Shown here piece by piece: positions 6,355-14,482 of a stretch of 19,995 nucleotides of DNA (its first letter is position 1; the number at the start of each line of letters is the position of its first letter). The stretch is taken from positions 1-19,995 of the forward strand of contig DATESZ010000172.1 in NCBI GenBank assembly GCA_035283845.1, in the 5' to 3' direction. This DNA comes from DATESZ01 sp035283845. Lineage in GTDB: Bacteria; Desulfobacterota; Syntrophia; Syntrophales; JACQWR01. The translations under genes and the position numbers were made by a program. Under the pieces are notes generated by a model. It was given only the letters and a program-made list of their open reading frames with translations, had not been told where the DNA came from and did not search any database.

Positions 6355-8361
6355 ATGGAAGATAAACAAGTTTTTGGATGGAGTGGTAAAGTTTTGCGGG
6401 TAGACCTGACAACAGGCAGTATAACTGATGAGCCGACATTACCAAAATATCAACCATTCGTTGGTGGTGCAGGCATCGGATACAAGGTCATCTGGGATGA
6501 AGTCCCGCCTGAAGCAGATGCCTTTGATCCCAGCAATCGAATTGTTTTTGGCGTAGGTCCATTAACAGCTACCGAAGCTCCGGGTTCAGCAAGAGTAGTG
6601 GTGGTGTCCAAGAGCCCCCATGTTTATGAAGACAAGGCCCCCAAAAGATCTCTTACCACCCATAGCTCCATTGGTGGTTCTTGGGCTGTCAACCTGAAGC
6701 TTGCCGGATTCGACGCAGTAGTTATCTATGGAAAAGCCGAAAAGCCGGTTTACCTGTGGATACATGATGGGAAGGCCGAAATCAAAGATGCCAGCGGATT
6801 GTGGGGGCAGGATACCTTTGCCACAAAAGATAAAATAATACAGGAATTGGCAACTACGGGTGTTGAGGTGGCGGCGATCGGCCAGGCTGGAGAAAATCTG
6901 GTCCGATTTACGCCTATTATCAGCCCATCAGGGAATGCTGCCGGGCAAGGTGGATTCGGTGCTGTTATGGGTTCTAAGAATCTGAAAGCTATCGCAGTCT
7001 CGGGAAAGGGAACTATTAAAGTAGCGAGGCCCAAAGAATTCAGAGACGATGTTGTATATACACACAGTGTTATGACGCAGATGTCTATGAACCCCAAGTC
7101 TTTACCCTGGACTGCAGGTATTGACCCCTATGCCACATCATTTGAAGACCTCTGGAAGAGGCAGGACATAGGGATGTTCTGTGCGCCGGAACTTAATTCA
7201 AAATACCGAGTTGGGAAAGAAGGGTGCGCAGGCTGCCCGGTGAGATGCTACGATGTGGTCGATGTTCCCGGGATAGGAAAAGGCTCCATGCATTGTGTTC
7301 AGTACTTCTACGCATTTACAGGAAAAGACGGGGAGGAGACTTATTTTGCAAAAGACCTTGCTGATAAGTACTGTATTAACGCCTATGAGATGTTCCTGAT
7401 GATCCCCTGGCTCTTGTCATTGAATGATAAGGGCATCCTGACCGAGAAAGATTTACCCTTCAGCGCTTATCCTGGAAAAGAATTCATATCTACACTGCTT
7501 CACAAGATTGCCTTCCGCGAAGGTATCGGCGACGTGCTGGCAGAAGGTGTGGCAAGAGCTTCTGAGCGCCTTAAAGTTTACGATGACTTGCTGAAAGAGG
7601 AATACGCCCAATATTTGCCTGGACCGGCGGAGTTTTCTGTCGCTTGGAGCTCCTATGGAGGCCATGGCTTTTGTGGCCACTATGACGGTCGTAACTGGCT
7701 CGTAGACGGTATGCTCTGGGCTATGCACAGCAGAGATCCTCATGACCATGCGCACGGCAACATTGGTCTCACATTCTGGAGCAACCTCCTTGTTGAAGAA
7801 TCAAAGAAAATAGCTTCGATTGTCTATGGGTCCCCGGATGCCGTCAGCTCTATAGGCAATATACAATACAATGAGGCGGAGGTCAGAGCGTCTATATATG
7901 CGGAACACCGTGCCGAGCTCAAGGACGCACTAACACTCTGCGACTGGATTTTTCCGCTATATGTTAGTCCCTATGCCGACAGAAAACCACCATATATTGG
8001 GGATACCTCTATTGAAAATAGGCTGTTTTCAACGGCAACCGGAGTCACCACAAGCGAGCAGGAACTGTTAAAGATGGGGGAATGCATTAATAACCTGGCA
8101 AGGGCTATCATGGTCAGGGAGATGGGCTTAAGAGATATACGTAATGCACACGATGTATTGCCTGAACATTTCTTTGTCAACCGCAATCCCATCGGTGGAG
8201 CGCCTCCGGTAGACAGAGAGAATTTTGAAAAAGCAAAAGATACGTACTATCGACTAAGAGGCTGGGATGTAGGAACCGGATTACCAACGAGACTGAAACT
8301 GGAGCAACTGGGGCTTAAAGATGTTGCTGACGAGTTAGAAAAACTCAACTTGTTGGTTTAA
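6355..8361 (+). CDS. Aldehyde:ferredoxin oxidoreductase-family tungsten/molybdenum enzyme, divergent (BamB-like) subclass
   Basis: This 668-residue cytosolic protein has the AOR N-terminal fold, starting GWSGKVLRVDLTTG. C291, C294, C298 (CAGCPVRC) and C529 (ALTLC) match in spacing the four 4Fe-4S ligands of AOR. GGFGAVMGSKNLKAIAV (from about 199) is a conserved family segment. In place of the E-Y-E-T motif seen in the next gene it has CVQY (314-317). The WDEVPPEADAFDP segment and MHC-type replacement recall the benzoyl-CoA reductase subunit BamB, from memory of that family, so the assignment is tentative. AORs oxidise aldehydes or reduce acids with ferredoxin; BamB reduces aryl-CoA rings. A strong AAGGAGGAG RBS precedes the start. 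No BamC-like partner gene is adjacent. Confidence 0.88.
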   Translation: MEDKQVFGWSGKVLRVDLTTGSITDEPTLPKYQPFVGGAGIGYKVIWDEVPPEADAFDPSNRIVFGVGPLTATEAPGSARVVVVSKSPHVYEDKAPKRSLTTHSSIGGSWAVNLKLAGFDAVVIYGKAEKPVYLWIHDGKAEIKDASGLWGQDTFATKDKIIQELATTGVEVAAIGQAGENLVRFTPIISPSGNAAGQGGFGAVMGSKNLKAIAVSGKGTIKVARPKEFRDDVVYTHSVMTQMSMNPKSLPWTAGIDPYATSFEDLWKRQDIGMFCAPELNSKYRVGKEGCAGCPVRCYDVVDVPGIGKGSMHCVQYFYAFTGKDGEETYFAKDLADKYCINAYEMFLMIPWLLSLNDKGILTEKDLPFSAYPGKEFISTLLHKIAFREGIGDVLAEGVARASERLKVYDDLLKEEYAQYLPGPAEFSVAWSSYGGHGFCGHYDGRNWLVDGMLWAMHSRDPHDHAHGNIGLTFWSNLLVEESKKIASIVYGSPDAVSSIGNIQYNEAEVRASIYAEHRAELKDALTLCDWIFPLYVSPYADRKPPYIGDTSIENRLFSTATGVTTSEQELLKMGECINNLARAIMVREMGLRDIRNAHDVLPEHFFVNRNPIGGAPPVDRENFEKAKDTYYRLRGWDVGTGLPTRLKLEQLGLKDVADELEKLNLLV

Positions 8362-8394
8362 GCAACAAAAAATAGCGCAAAGGAGGATAAAAGA

Positions 8395-10245
8395 ATGGGA
8401 AGAATCGCAGGTGGATACATGAATAGATTTTTGCGGGTAAACCTTACGGACGGGAAATTTGCAGAGGAGGAACCGAGCGAGGACCTGATTAAGAATTACG
8501 TCGGAGGCAGGGGGTTCGCCATAAAGATTCTGTTTGACGAGCTGAAGCCAGGATTAGACCCATTAGGCCCTGAAAACAAGAGCATCATCGCCACTGGGCC
8601 TTTATGCGGTACACGCAGTCACGCATTCGGCCGATGGGTAGTATCAGCAAAATCGCCACTCACCAATACCTTCTTCAGATCGGTAGGTGGTGGGGAATTT
8701 GGGGCAGGGCTGAAATCTGCCGGGATAGATCTTATAATCATTGAGGGTAAGGCTGAGAGGCCGGTGTATTTATGGCTTCACGATGGTAAATATGAAATCA
8801 GGGACGCGAAAAATCTGATGGGTCTGAACACAGACAAAGTCCAGGAAAGGATGAAGCAGGAAATAGGCGATTCGAAGGCGGAGACGGCATGCACCGGCCC
8901 AGCGGCGGATAAGCTTGTGAAATACGCCGCCATTATTAGCGACAGGCGGGCAGCAGCCAGGGGCGGAATGGGCACGGTATGGGCGTCCAAAAACCTTAAA
9001 GGTATCGCAGTAAGTGGAAATAACAAGGTGCCGATAGCGATGCCGGAAAGGTTTGAAGCGGCTGTAGGATTACATACTGCGATAATTAAGCGCTCAGAGC
9101 CAGTGGCAGGGTTCTCAGTAACGGGGACTCAGATCGCCGAGATGACGAATGTCCCCGGTTTTTTTCCCACAAAGAACTTCAGGGAGGGCTTCCTGCCCAA
9201 CTTCATGAAAATCGCCGGTGATGAATACACCAAACTGAGATTGAAGAAGACCGCTTGCCACAGGTGCATGATCCACTGCGGAAGCATATTGCGCTCCCCC
9301 AAGGGCAGCAAGTATCCGGATGTGGAAACCGAAGGGCCGGAATACGAAACGATATGGGCTTTCACGGGACCGATGCTATGCGACGACGTCAGCTTTACCA
9401 TAGAAGCCGATAAGATGTGCGATGACCTGGGAATAGATACCATTACTGCCGGGAGCTCAATAGGATTTGCATATGAGCTTTTTGAAAAAGGGATAATCAC
9501 GACAAAAGACACGGGGGGGCTGGTGTTAAAATATGGTGACACCGAAACGGTACGCAAGCTTATCATGATGATTGCCAATAGAGAGGGCATAGGCGATATC
9601 TTGGCAGAGGGCACAAGGCGTGCGGCTCAGATTATTGGGAAGGGAAGCGAAAAATATGCCATGGAGGTGAAGGGTTTAGAGTTGCCGGGATACGATCCAA
9701 GGGGTGCAAAGGCTCATGGACTGAGCATGGTCACTTCGAATATCGGAGGTAGCCACTGTATCGGCTATTCCCCTCAAGAGATATTTAATGTGCCTCTGCC
9801 CCGACCTGTTGACCGTGCGGCTACCGAGGGTAAAGGAAGGCTCGCAATGTTGAATCAGGACTCCACCGCGGTGGCAGAAACAGCTATATCCTGCGTCTTC
9901 CAGTTATGTTTCTTCACTATGACAGTGGGCACCTTAAACAAGCTATTGGGCTCGGCTACCGGAGTAAAAGAGCATTTTGACATATCCAACCTGTGGAATA
10001 TCGGCGAGAGAATATTCAACCTGGAGAGGATGTTCAATGCGAGGGACGGTATCGGAGGAGAATACGACACCCTTCCCGATAGGATAGTTAAGGAGCCATT
10101 GCCTGCCGGCGGTTCTGCCGGCTTGGTCTTCGAACTGGGGACGATGTTGAAGGATTATTATGAGGCACGCGGCTGGGATCTGGGCACCGGCATTCCAACT
10201 AAAAAGAAGCTGGAAGGGTTGGGTTTAAGGTTCGCAGTAAAATAA
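8395..10245 (+). CDS. Aldehyde:ferredoxin oxidoreductase-family tungsten/molybdenum enzyme, classical type
   Basis: This 616-residue AOR protein is the length of the well-studied aldehyde:ferredoxin oxidoreductases. The cluster ligands are C288, C291, C295 (CHRCMIHC) and probably C500 (ETAISC). The family motif EGPEYETIWAFTG (313-325) is intact and carries candidate catalytic glutamates. GGMGTVWASKNLKGIAV (190-206) and the closing RGWDLGTGIPTKKKLEGLGL are typical. Expected activity is aldehyde/carboxylate interconversion with ferredoxin, using a tungsto- or molybdo-bispterin. It lies 33 bases after the first AOR with its own AAAGGAGG RBS, and 4 bases before a MoaD-like gene. It is not a recent duplicate of its neighbour: the two differ throughout and in motif content. 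Confidence 0.92.
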   Translation: MGRIAGGYMNRFLRVNLTDGKFAEEEPSEDLIKNYVGGRGFAIKILFDELKPGLDPLGPENKSIIATGPLCGTRSHAFGRWVVSAKSPLTNTFFRSVGGGEFGAGLKSAGIDLIIIEGKAERPVYLWLHDGKYEIRDAKNLMGLNTDKVQERMKQEIGDSKAETACTGPAADKLVKYAAIISDRRAAARGGMGTVWASKNLKGIAVSGNNKVPIAMPERFEAAVGLHTAIIKRSEPVAGFSVTGTQIAEMTNVPGFFPTKNFREGFLPNFMKIAGDEYTKLRLKKTACHRCMIHCGSILRSPKGSKYPDVETEGPEYETIWAFTGPMLCDDVSFTIEADKMCDDLGIDTITAGSSIGFAYELFEKGIITTKDTGGLVLKYGDTETVRKLIMMIANREGIGDILAEGTRRAAQIIGKGSEKYAMEVKGLELPGYDPRGAKAHGLSMVTSNIGGSHCIGYSPQEIFNVPLPRPVDRAATEGKGRLAMLNQDSTAVAETAISCVFQLCFFTMTVGTLNKLLGSATGVKEHFDISNLWNIGERIFNLERMFNARDGIGGEYDTLPDRIVKEPLPAGGSAGLVFELGTMLKDYYEARGWDLGTGIPTKKKLEGLGLRFAVK

Positions 10246-10249
10246 GAGT

Positions 10250-10525
10250 ATGCGAGTAACACTGAAAGTCCAACTTTTCTCCTCTTTAATGAGGCCTGCT
10301 GGTATTAGCAGCGCGACAGTGGAGCTTGATAAGTCAACCGCGAATGTTTCAAATCTGATCGAGGTCCTGGGAGGAAAATTCGGCAAAGAGCTTAAGGACC
10401 AACTTCTCAGTCCCTATGTGAGGGTAATAATCAATGGCAAGGATTGCCAGCTATTAGGAGGGCTTATGGCCAATCTCTGTGACGGGGATGAGATTATTTT
10501 CTTTCCGCCGATCGGGGGCGGATAG
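10250..10525 (+). CDS. MoaD/ThiS-family sulfur carrier linked to the AORs
   Basis: This 91-residue beta-grasp protein ends in FFPPIGGG. The C-terminal Gly-Gly is the thiocarboxylate-forming tail of MoaD, the small subunit of molybdopterin synthase. The segments VTLKVQLFSSLMRPAG and CDGDEIIFFPP fit the fold. It starts 4 bases after the AOR stop, with no strong RBS of its own, so translation is probably coupled. MoaD-like genes next to AOR genes are a common arrangement, and the protein probably supplies sulfur for the tungsten/molybdenum pterin of these enzymes. No MoaE or MoeB homolog is in the window, so it must use partners elsewhere. A role as carrier for another sulfur-dependent step is possible but less likely. 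Confidence 0.85.
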   Translation: MRVTLKVQLFSSLMRPAGISSATVELDKSTANVSNLIEVLGGKFGKELKDQLLSPYVRVIINGKDCQLLGGLMANLCDGDEIIFFPPIGGG

Positions 10526-10598
10526 CAATTATTTTATGGATTTCGAATGAATACAGGTTTTTATCCGGAACAAGATTAATTAAGGAGGTCTTGATTGA

Positions 10599-11489
10599 AT
10601 GGCAATTTTAGTTACCGGGGGTGCAGGCAGGCTGGGCACAATAGTTGTAGAAACCTTTGTGGGTCAAGGGTTCTTTGTTAAAGTATTTGATATTCCACAG
10701 GCAAATTTTGAGCAGTTTTCGAAATACAGTGATGCACAAGTTAGCATTCTTAGGGGGGATATCGCTGACTATGGGGAAGTAAAGAAGGCTTTTAAAGATG
10801 TTGATAGTGTCATTCATTTAGCCAGCTTGCTCCCCCCGAAAAGCGAAGAAAAACGGGATATAACATTGCGTATCAATGTGGAGGGCGCCAAAAATATAGT
10901 TCGGTTGCTGAAAGAATCAGGTTCTAACCATCCGTTAATCTTTTCTTCATCAGTATCGGTGTATGGAAAAACATTTAACGAGAAGCCGCCGATTTCTGAG
11001 GATCACACATTAGTTGGTTCGGATATTTACTCGGAGAGTAAAATTCTTGCTGAGAGCGTGGTCAAGGAATCAGGTATCCCTTACGTTATCTTGAGGATTG
11101 CGGGCGTAGCGATACCTCAGCCTGTCGAATTGCCGGACGTTTTGCCCTTTAAAGCGGAACAGCGTGTTGAATTCGTAAATATCGAGGACGTTGCAAGGGC
11201 AATTGCGAATGCCGTGCGAATCAAAGAGGGCCATCACATTTTTAACATTGCCGGAGGAGAGAGCTGGCAAATCACCGGAGAAGAGTATGTTCAGAAAATT
11301 TACCAGGCCATTCATTCAAAATATAGAGGGGAATATTCTCCAGACTATGGTTGGACGGACTGGTACGATACGCAGAAAGCGCAAGAAGTTCTAAACTTCA
11401 GTCCTGTCGATTTCGATGACTTCCTGTGGACCCTGGAAGTGAAGTCCCGTGACCCAAATACCCCACGTTTCCAGATTTCAATAACATAA
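10599..11489 (+). CDS. NAD-dependent epimerase/dehydratase (extended SDR family)
   Basis: This 296-residue Rossmann protein has the dinucleotide motif TGGAGRLG at residues 6-13, HLASLLPP after strand 4, SSSVSVYG around 116-123 and the catalytic Y144/K148 pair in YSESK. This is the extended short-chain dehydrogenase pattern of sugar-nucleotide epimerases and related 3-beta-hydroxysteroid or flavonoid reductase-like enzymes. A strong AAGGAGG RBS precedes the start. The 73-base gap after the MoaD-like gene has no clear promoter. The context has no other sugar-nucleotide genes, so an NAD(P)-dependent redox step on a small organic substrate is as plausible as epimerisation. It is followed 25 bases later by the radical SAM gene. 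Confidence 0.85.
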   Translation: MAILVTGGAGRLGTIVVETFVGQGFFVKVFDIPQANFEQFSKYSDAQVSILRGDIADYGEVKKAFKDVDSVIHLASLLPPKSEEKRDITLRINVEGAKNIVRLLKESGSNHPLIFSSSVSVYGKTFNEKPPISEDHTLVGSDIYSESKILAESVVKESGIPYVILRIAGVAIPQPVELPDVLPFKAEQRVEFVNIEDVARAIANAVRIKEGHHIFNIAGGESWQITGEEYVQKIYQAIHSKYRGEYSPDYGWTDWYDTQKAQEVLNFSPVDFDDFLWTLEVKSRDPNTPRFQISIT

Positions 11490-11514
11490 GTATATTATTG
11501 CTTACAGTGGTGAA

Positions 11515-12807
11515 ATGGCTAATGTCCTGTTAGTGAACTCCTCGGTCGCAGATCCATTGCTTTTATATCGTCAAAAACGAATGGCTCCCCCTTTAGGCCT
11601 GGCATATCTGGGTGCAGTGATGAAAGAGGAGGGCATTAGCGTAGCAGCTATTGACATGAACATTCCCTTCCTGAATTTCTGGGATCTGGAGTCAATTATC
11701 GAGAAAGAATGTCCTCGGATAATAGGAATATCAGTATACACCGAGACCTTTGCGAACGGATTAAAGATCGCCAGCACTGCAAAGGGGATCGATTCCAAAA
11801 TAATCACTGTAATTGGCGGTCCCCATGTTGCATTCGTCCCCATCGAGGCGCTAAATCATGCAGAAGTGGACATTGTTGTTAGGGGTGAAGGGGAAAATAC
11901 GATGTTAGAACTGACCAGGCACTTCCTTGATGGCTTTGGTTCCCTGAGTGACATTAGGGGAATAACATACAGGGAACATAGTGATATCATAACAACACCA
12001 GATAGACCCTTCATCAATGATTTAGATACTCTACCTTTGCCAGACCGAAGTTTGTTTCCGCTCGCCATGTACAAAGATCCTGGCACCATATCCACAGGCA
12101 GGGGATGCCAATACGGATGTATTTTTTGTGCCGCTGGACCCATATCAGGTTATAAGTACAGATTGAGAAGCCCCGACAATATCGTAGCTGAGATTGCTCA
12201 ACTCCGGAAGGAGTACGGAATCAAGTTTTTCTCCTTCGTAGATGACACTTTCACTGCCTTTCCTGACCGTACGTTGAGAATACTGGATCTATTACAGGAA
12301 CTGGATTATAAGGCTCATTGGCAGTGTACAACTCGCGTCAATATGGTAACCAGGGAAATGTTAAAGAGAATGAGCGAAACCGGCTGTACAGCCATAACAT
12401 TGGGGATAGAGTCAGGTTCGCAAAAGATACTTGACTCAATAAGAAAAAAAATTTCTGTGTCACAAAGCAAAGACACTGTAAAATGGGCTCTGGAATCCGG
12501 TATAAAACCCTTCTGCAGTTTTACAATCCCTCACCCACAGGATACAGAAGAGACTATCTTTGAAACAAGAGACTTGATGATTGAGTTTGCCAAAGAGGGA
12601 GCCGACGTGTCAATTTCGTTTACAGTCCCCTACCCCGGAACCTATCTATACGATCATTCACACGAATTAGGTATTATACCTCTCTTTGACAAGTGGGATG
12701 ATTTTCTCACCACTCATCCGAACTTCGCCACCAAACATCTTTCGCTGGGAAAAATCAATTCACTGGCAGCAGACATGATTACGGCCTTAGAAAACCTCCG
12801 GTGGTGA
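11515..12807 (+). CDS. Cobalamin-binding-domain radical SAM protein
   Basis: This 430-residue protein has an N-terminal B12-binding-like domain (about 1-140: APPLGLAYLGAVMKEEG, GGPHVAF, VVRGEGE) and a radical SAM domain with C198, C202 and C205 in CQYGCIFC. TLGIESGSQKILDSI (about 296-310) is the usual SAM-contacting segment. The architecture is that of the BchE/HpnR-like class B methylases and cyclases. The classical DxHxxG base-off cobalamin motif is not apparent, which is common in this class. The reaction could be methylation or ring formation on an unactivated carbon, or another radical step. Sitting between redox enzymes and a UbiD gene, it may modify the same substrate. The start has a modest GTGGTGAA RBS. 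Confidence 0.85.
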   Translation: MANVLLVNSSVADPLLLYRQKRMAPPLGLAYLGAVMKEEGISVAAIDMNIPFLNFWDLESIIEKECPRIIGISVYTETFANGLKIASTAKGIDSKIITVIGGPHVAFVPIEALNHAEVDIVVRGEGENTMLELTRHFLDGFGSLSDIRGITYREHSDIITTPDRPFINDLDTLPLPDRSLFPLAMYKDPGTISTGRGCQYGCIFCAAGPISGYKYRLRSPDNIVAEIAQLRKEYGIKFFSFVDDTFTAFPDRTLRILDLLQELDYKAHWQCTTRVNMVTREMLKRMSETGCTAITLGIESGSQKILDSIRKKISVSQSKDTVKWALESGIKPFCSFTIPHPQDTEETIFETRDLMIEFAKEGADVSISFTVPYPGTYLYDHSHELGIIPLFDKWDDFLTTHPNFATKHLSLGKINSLAADMITALENLRW

Positions 12808-12843
12808 GTGGCCTTTTTACATTAAGAAGGGAGGAGTAAAAAG

Positions 12844-14337
12844 ATGGAATTTAGAGATCTACGGGAATGGATAGGTAAACTGGAGCAGGAAGGAGAGCTA
12901 AAGAGGGTTGCCTCGTTAGTAGATTGGGACAAAGAAATCGGTGCAGTAACTCGGAAGACCTTTGATATTGGCGGCCCAGCGCTTTTGTTTGAAAATATCA
13001 AGGACTATCAGAAAGGTCGGTGTACAAGATTATTTACCGGTGGGTTGGGTTCTTATTCCCGGGTGGCCTATATGCTCGGCTTGCCGAGAGACACCTCTAT
13101 GAAAGAATTGATAAGGGTTACCAGAGAACGATTTGCTTCTCCTATTAAACCGATCGTAGTATCCAGCGGTCCTGTAAAAGAAAATATTGTAACAGGAGAG
13201 GAGATCAATATCTTGGATTTTCCGGCACCTCACTGGCATAGATGGGATGGGGGACGCTATTGCGACACTACTTGCGGAGTGGTAACCCGCAATCCAGATA
13301 CCGGGGTTGTTAATGTGGGAACCTACCGGGGGATGGTGGCAGGGAAAGACAAGATAGCCAAAGCGATGTTGGCTACCTCTCACTGGGGAATTAACTATAA
13401 TAGCTATAAGGCCCGTGGTGAGTCGATGCCGGTTGCCATTATCTATGGTTGGGACCCGGCCTTAAACTTTGTAGCCTGTACTCCTATTTCTCCGTATGTC
13501 TGTGAATACGATGTAATGGGTGGGGTCAGGCAGGCTCCTGTGGAACTTGTGAAATGTGAAACATGTGATCTGATGGTTCCTGCTTCTGCAGAAATAGTGG
13601 TGGAAGGGATCATATCTCCTGATCCTGACGATTTTATGATGGAGGGCCCTTTCGGAGAGTATCCTGGTTACTATGGGGGTGTAAAATCTCCCAAACCCGC
13701 GGTAGCCATTAAGTGCATTACCCACCGTAATGATCCGATCTTTCGTGGTTCGCTGGAGGGTTTTGGACCGGGACATCCCAATGAGACCAAATATATGTGC
13801 CATATTGCTCAGACGGCTATTGCTTACAACAAACTGCAAGAATCCGGCGTACCTGGGATTCTGGATCTTTATATCTTACCGGCCAGTTGTTTTACCAATG
13901 CGGTTATTCAGATTAATAAGCAGTATGTAGGTCACGCCAAACAGGCGGCTTTGGCATTATGGGGCTCGAATCTTCCTTCCTGGTTAATCAAAAATGTAAT
14001 TGTTGTGGAGGAGGACATTGATATTTATGATTTAGAGGCCATAGAATGGGCAATAGCTTATCGGGTTAATCCCGGCTCTAATGACATTGTGGTTGTACCT
14101 GGATTACCGGGCAATCCTCTGGACCCCAGCGTGCCGATGGGGGATCGCGACATTAAAAAGCTGGGCACCGGCAAATGGAACCGAATGATTATTGATGCTA
14201 CCAAGGATTGGGAATTTGAGCCCCAGGAACAATACGGGGGGGATCGCTATCCTCCGGTGTGCTTTATCTTGCCTCCCGAGGAGGAGCAATTAGTCCTTTC
14301 ACGATGGGAAGAATACGGGATTGAACCAGTGAAATGA
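12844..14337 (+). CDS. UbiD-family prenylated-FMN-dependent (de)carboxylase, UbiD-1
   Basis: This 497-residue UbiD-fold enzyme carries the E-R-E catalytic set: R162 (GTYRG) with E267 and E272 in EGPFGEYPG, at the spacing known for Fdc1 and UbiD. DFPAPHWHRWDGGRY (125-139) and VEEDIDIYDLEAIEWAI are further family marks. UbiD proteins reversibly decarboxylate aromatic or alpha,beta-unsaturated acids and need prenyl-FMN made by UbiX; no ubiX is in the window. Anaerobic relatives carboxylate phenols, benzene or naphthalene, or decarboxylate phenolic acids such as gallate. Its likely relation is to the phenolic-acid group, judged only by family resemblance. GGGAGGAG precedes the start. It follows the radical SAM gene by 36 bases and is closed by repeat copy 3. 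Confidence 0.9.
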   Translation: MEFRDLREWIGKLEQEGELKRVASLVDWDKEIGAVTRKTFDIGGPALLFENIKDYQKGRCTRLFTGGLGSYSRVAYMLGLPRDTSMKELIRVTRERFASPIKPIVVSSGPVKENIVTGEEINILDFPAPHWHRWDGGRYCDTTCGVVTRNPDTGVVNVGTYRGMVAGKDKIAKAMLATSHWGINYNSYKARGESMPVAIIYGWDPALNFVACTPISPYVCEYDVMGGVRQAPVELVKCETCDLMVPASAEIVVEGIISPDPDDFMMEGPFGEYPGYYGGVKSPKPAVAIKCITHRNDPIFRGSLEGFGPGHPNETKYMCHIAQTAIAYNKLQESGVPGILDLYILPASCFTNAVIQINKQYVGHAKQAALALWGSNLPSWLIKNVIVVEEDIDIYDLEAIEWAIAYRVNPGSNDIVVVPGLPGNPLDPSVPMGDRDIKKLGTGKWNRMIIDATKDWEFEPQEQYGGDRYPPVCFILPPEEEQLVLSRWEEYGIEPVK

Positions 14338-14345
14338 TTACGACT

Positions 14346-14442
14346 AACCCCCATGCCAGGATCGGGCACAACGAAGGATGAAAATCACCCCCACCCCTCC
14401 CTCCCCCGTCGAGGGGGAGGGATACAGGGAGGGGACATTTTC
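14346..14442 (+). repeat. Intergenic structured repeat, copy 3
   Basis: Same orientation as the copies at 3632 and 4662. It starts AACCCCCATGCC and keeps CACAACGAAGGATGAAAATC. The small hairpin pairs TGCC (14354-14357) with GGCA (14365-14368), with an A/G mismatch at the loop. ATGAAAAT (14378-14385) faces ATTTTC (14437-14442). The core CCCTCCCCC/GGGGGAGGG is the same as copy 1, and the G-rich arm again has four runs (loops A, ATACA, A). It fills the gap between UbiD-1 and the FAD oxidoreductase. Confidence 0.88.
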
Positions 14443-14470
14443 TGGCTAAACTCTTACAAAAGATTAAGAA

Positions 14471-14475
14471 AGGGG
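14471..14475 (+). promoter_or_regulatory. Ribosome binding site for the FAD oxidoreductase
   Basis: AGGGG is 7 bases before ATG 14483 and only 1 base before ATG 14477. The spacing decides for 14483, which starts MADKSFDVVIVGGG. Confidence 0.5.
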
Positions 14476-14482
14476 AATGGAT

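Noticed and set aside
3632..14442. The three repeats considered as a CRISPR array
   Set aside because: Copies are kilobases apart, about 100 bases long, with genes between them and no spacers or cas genes.
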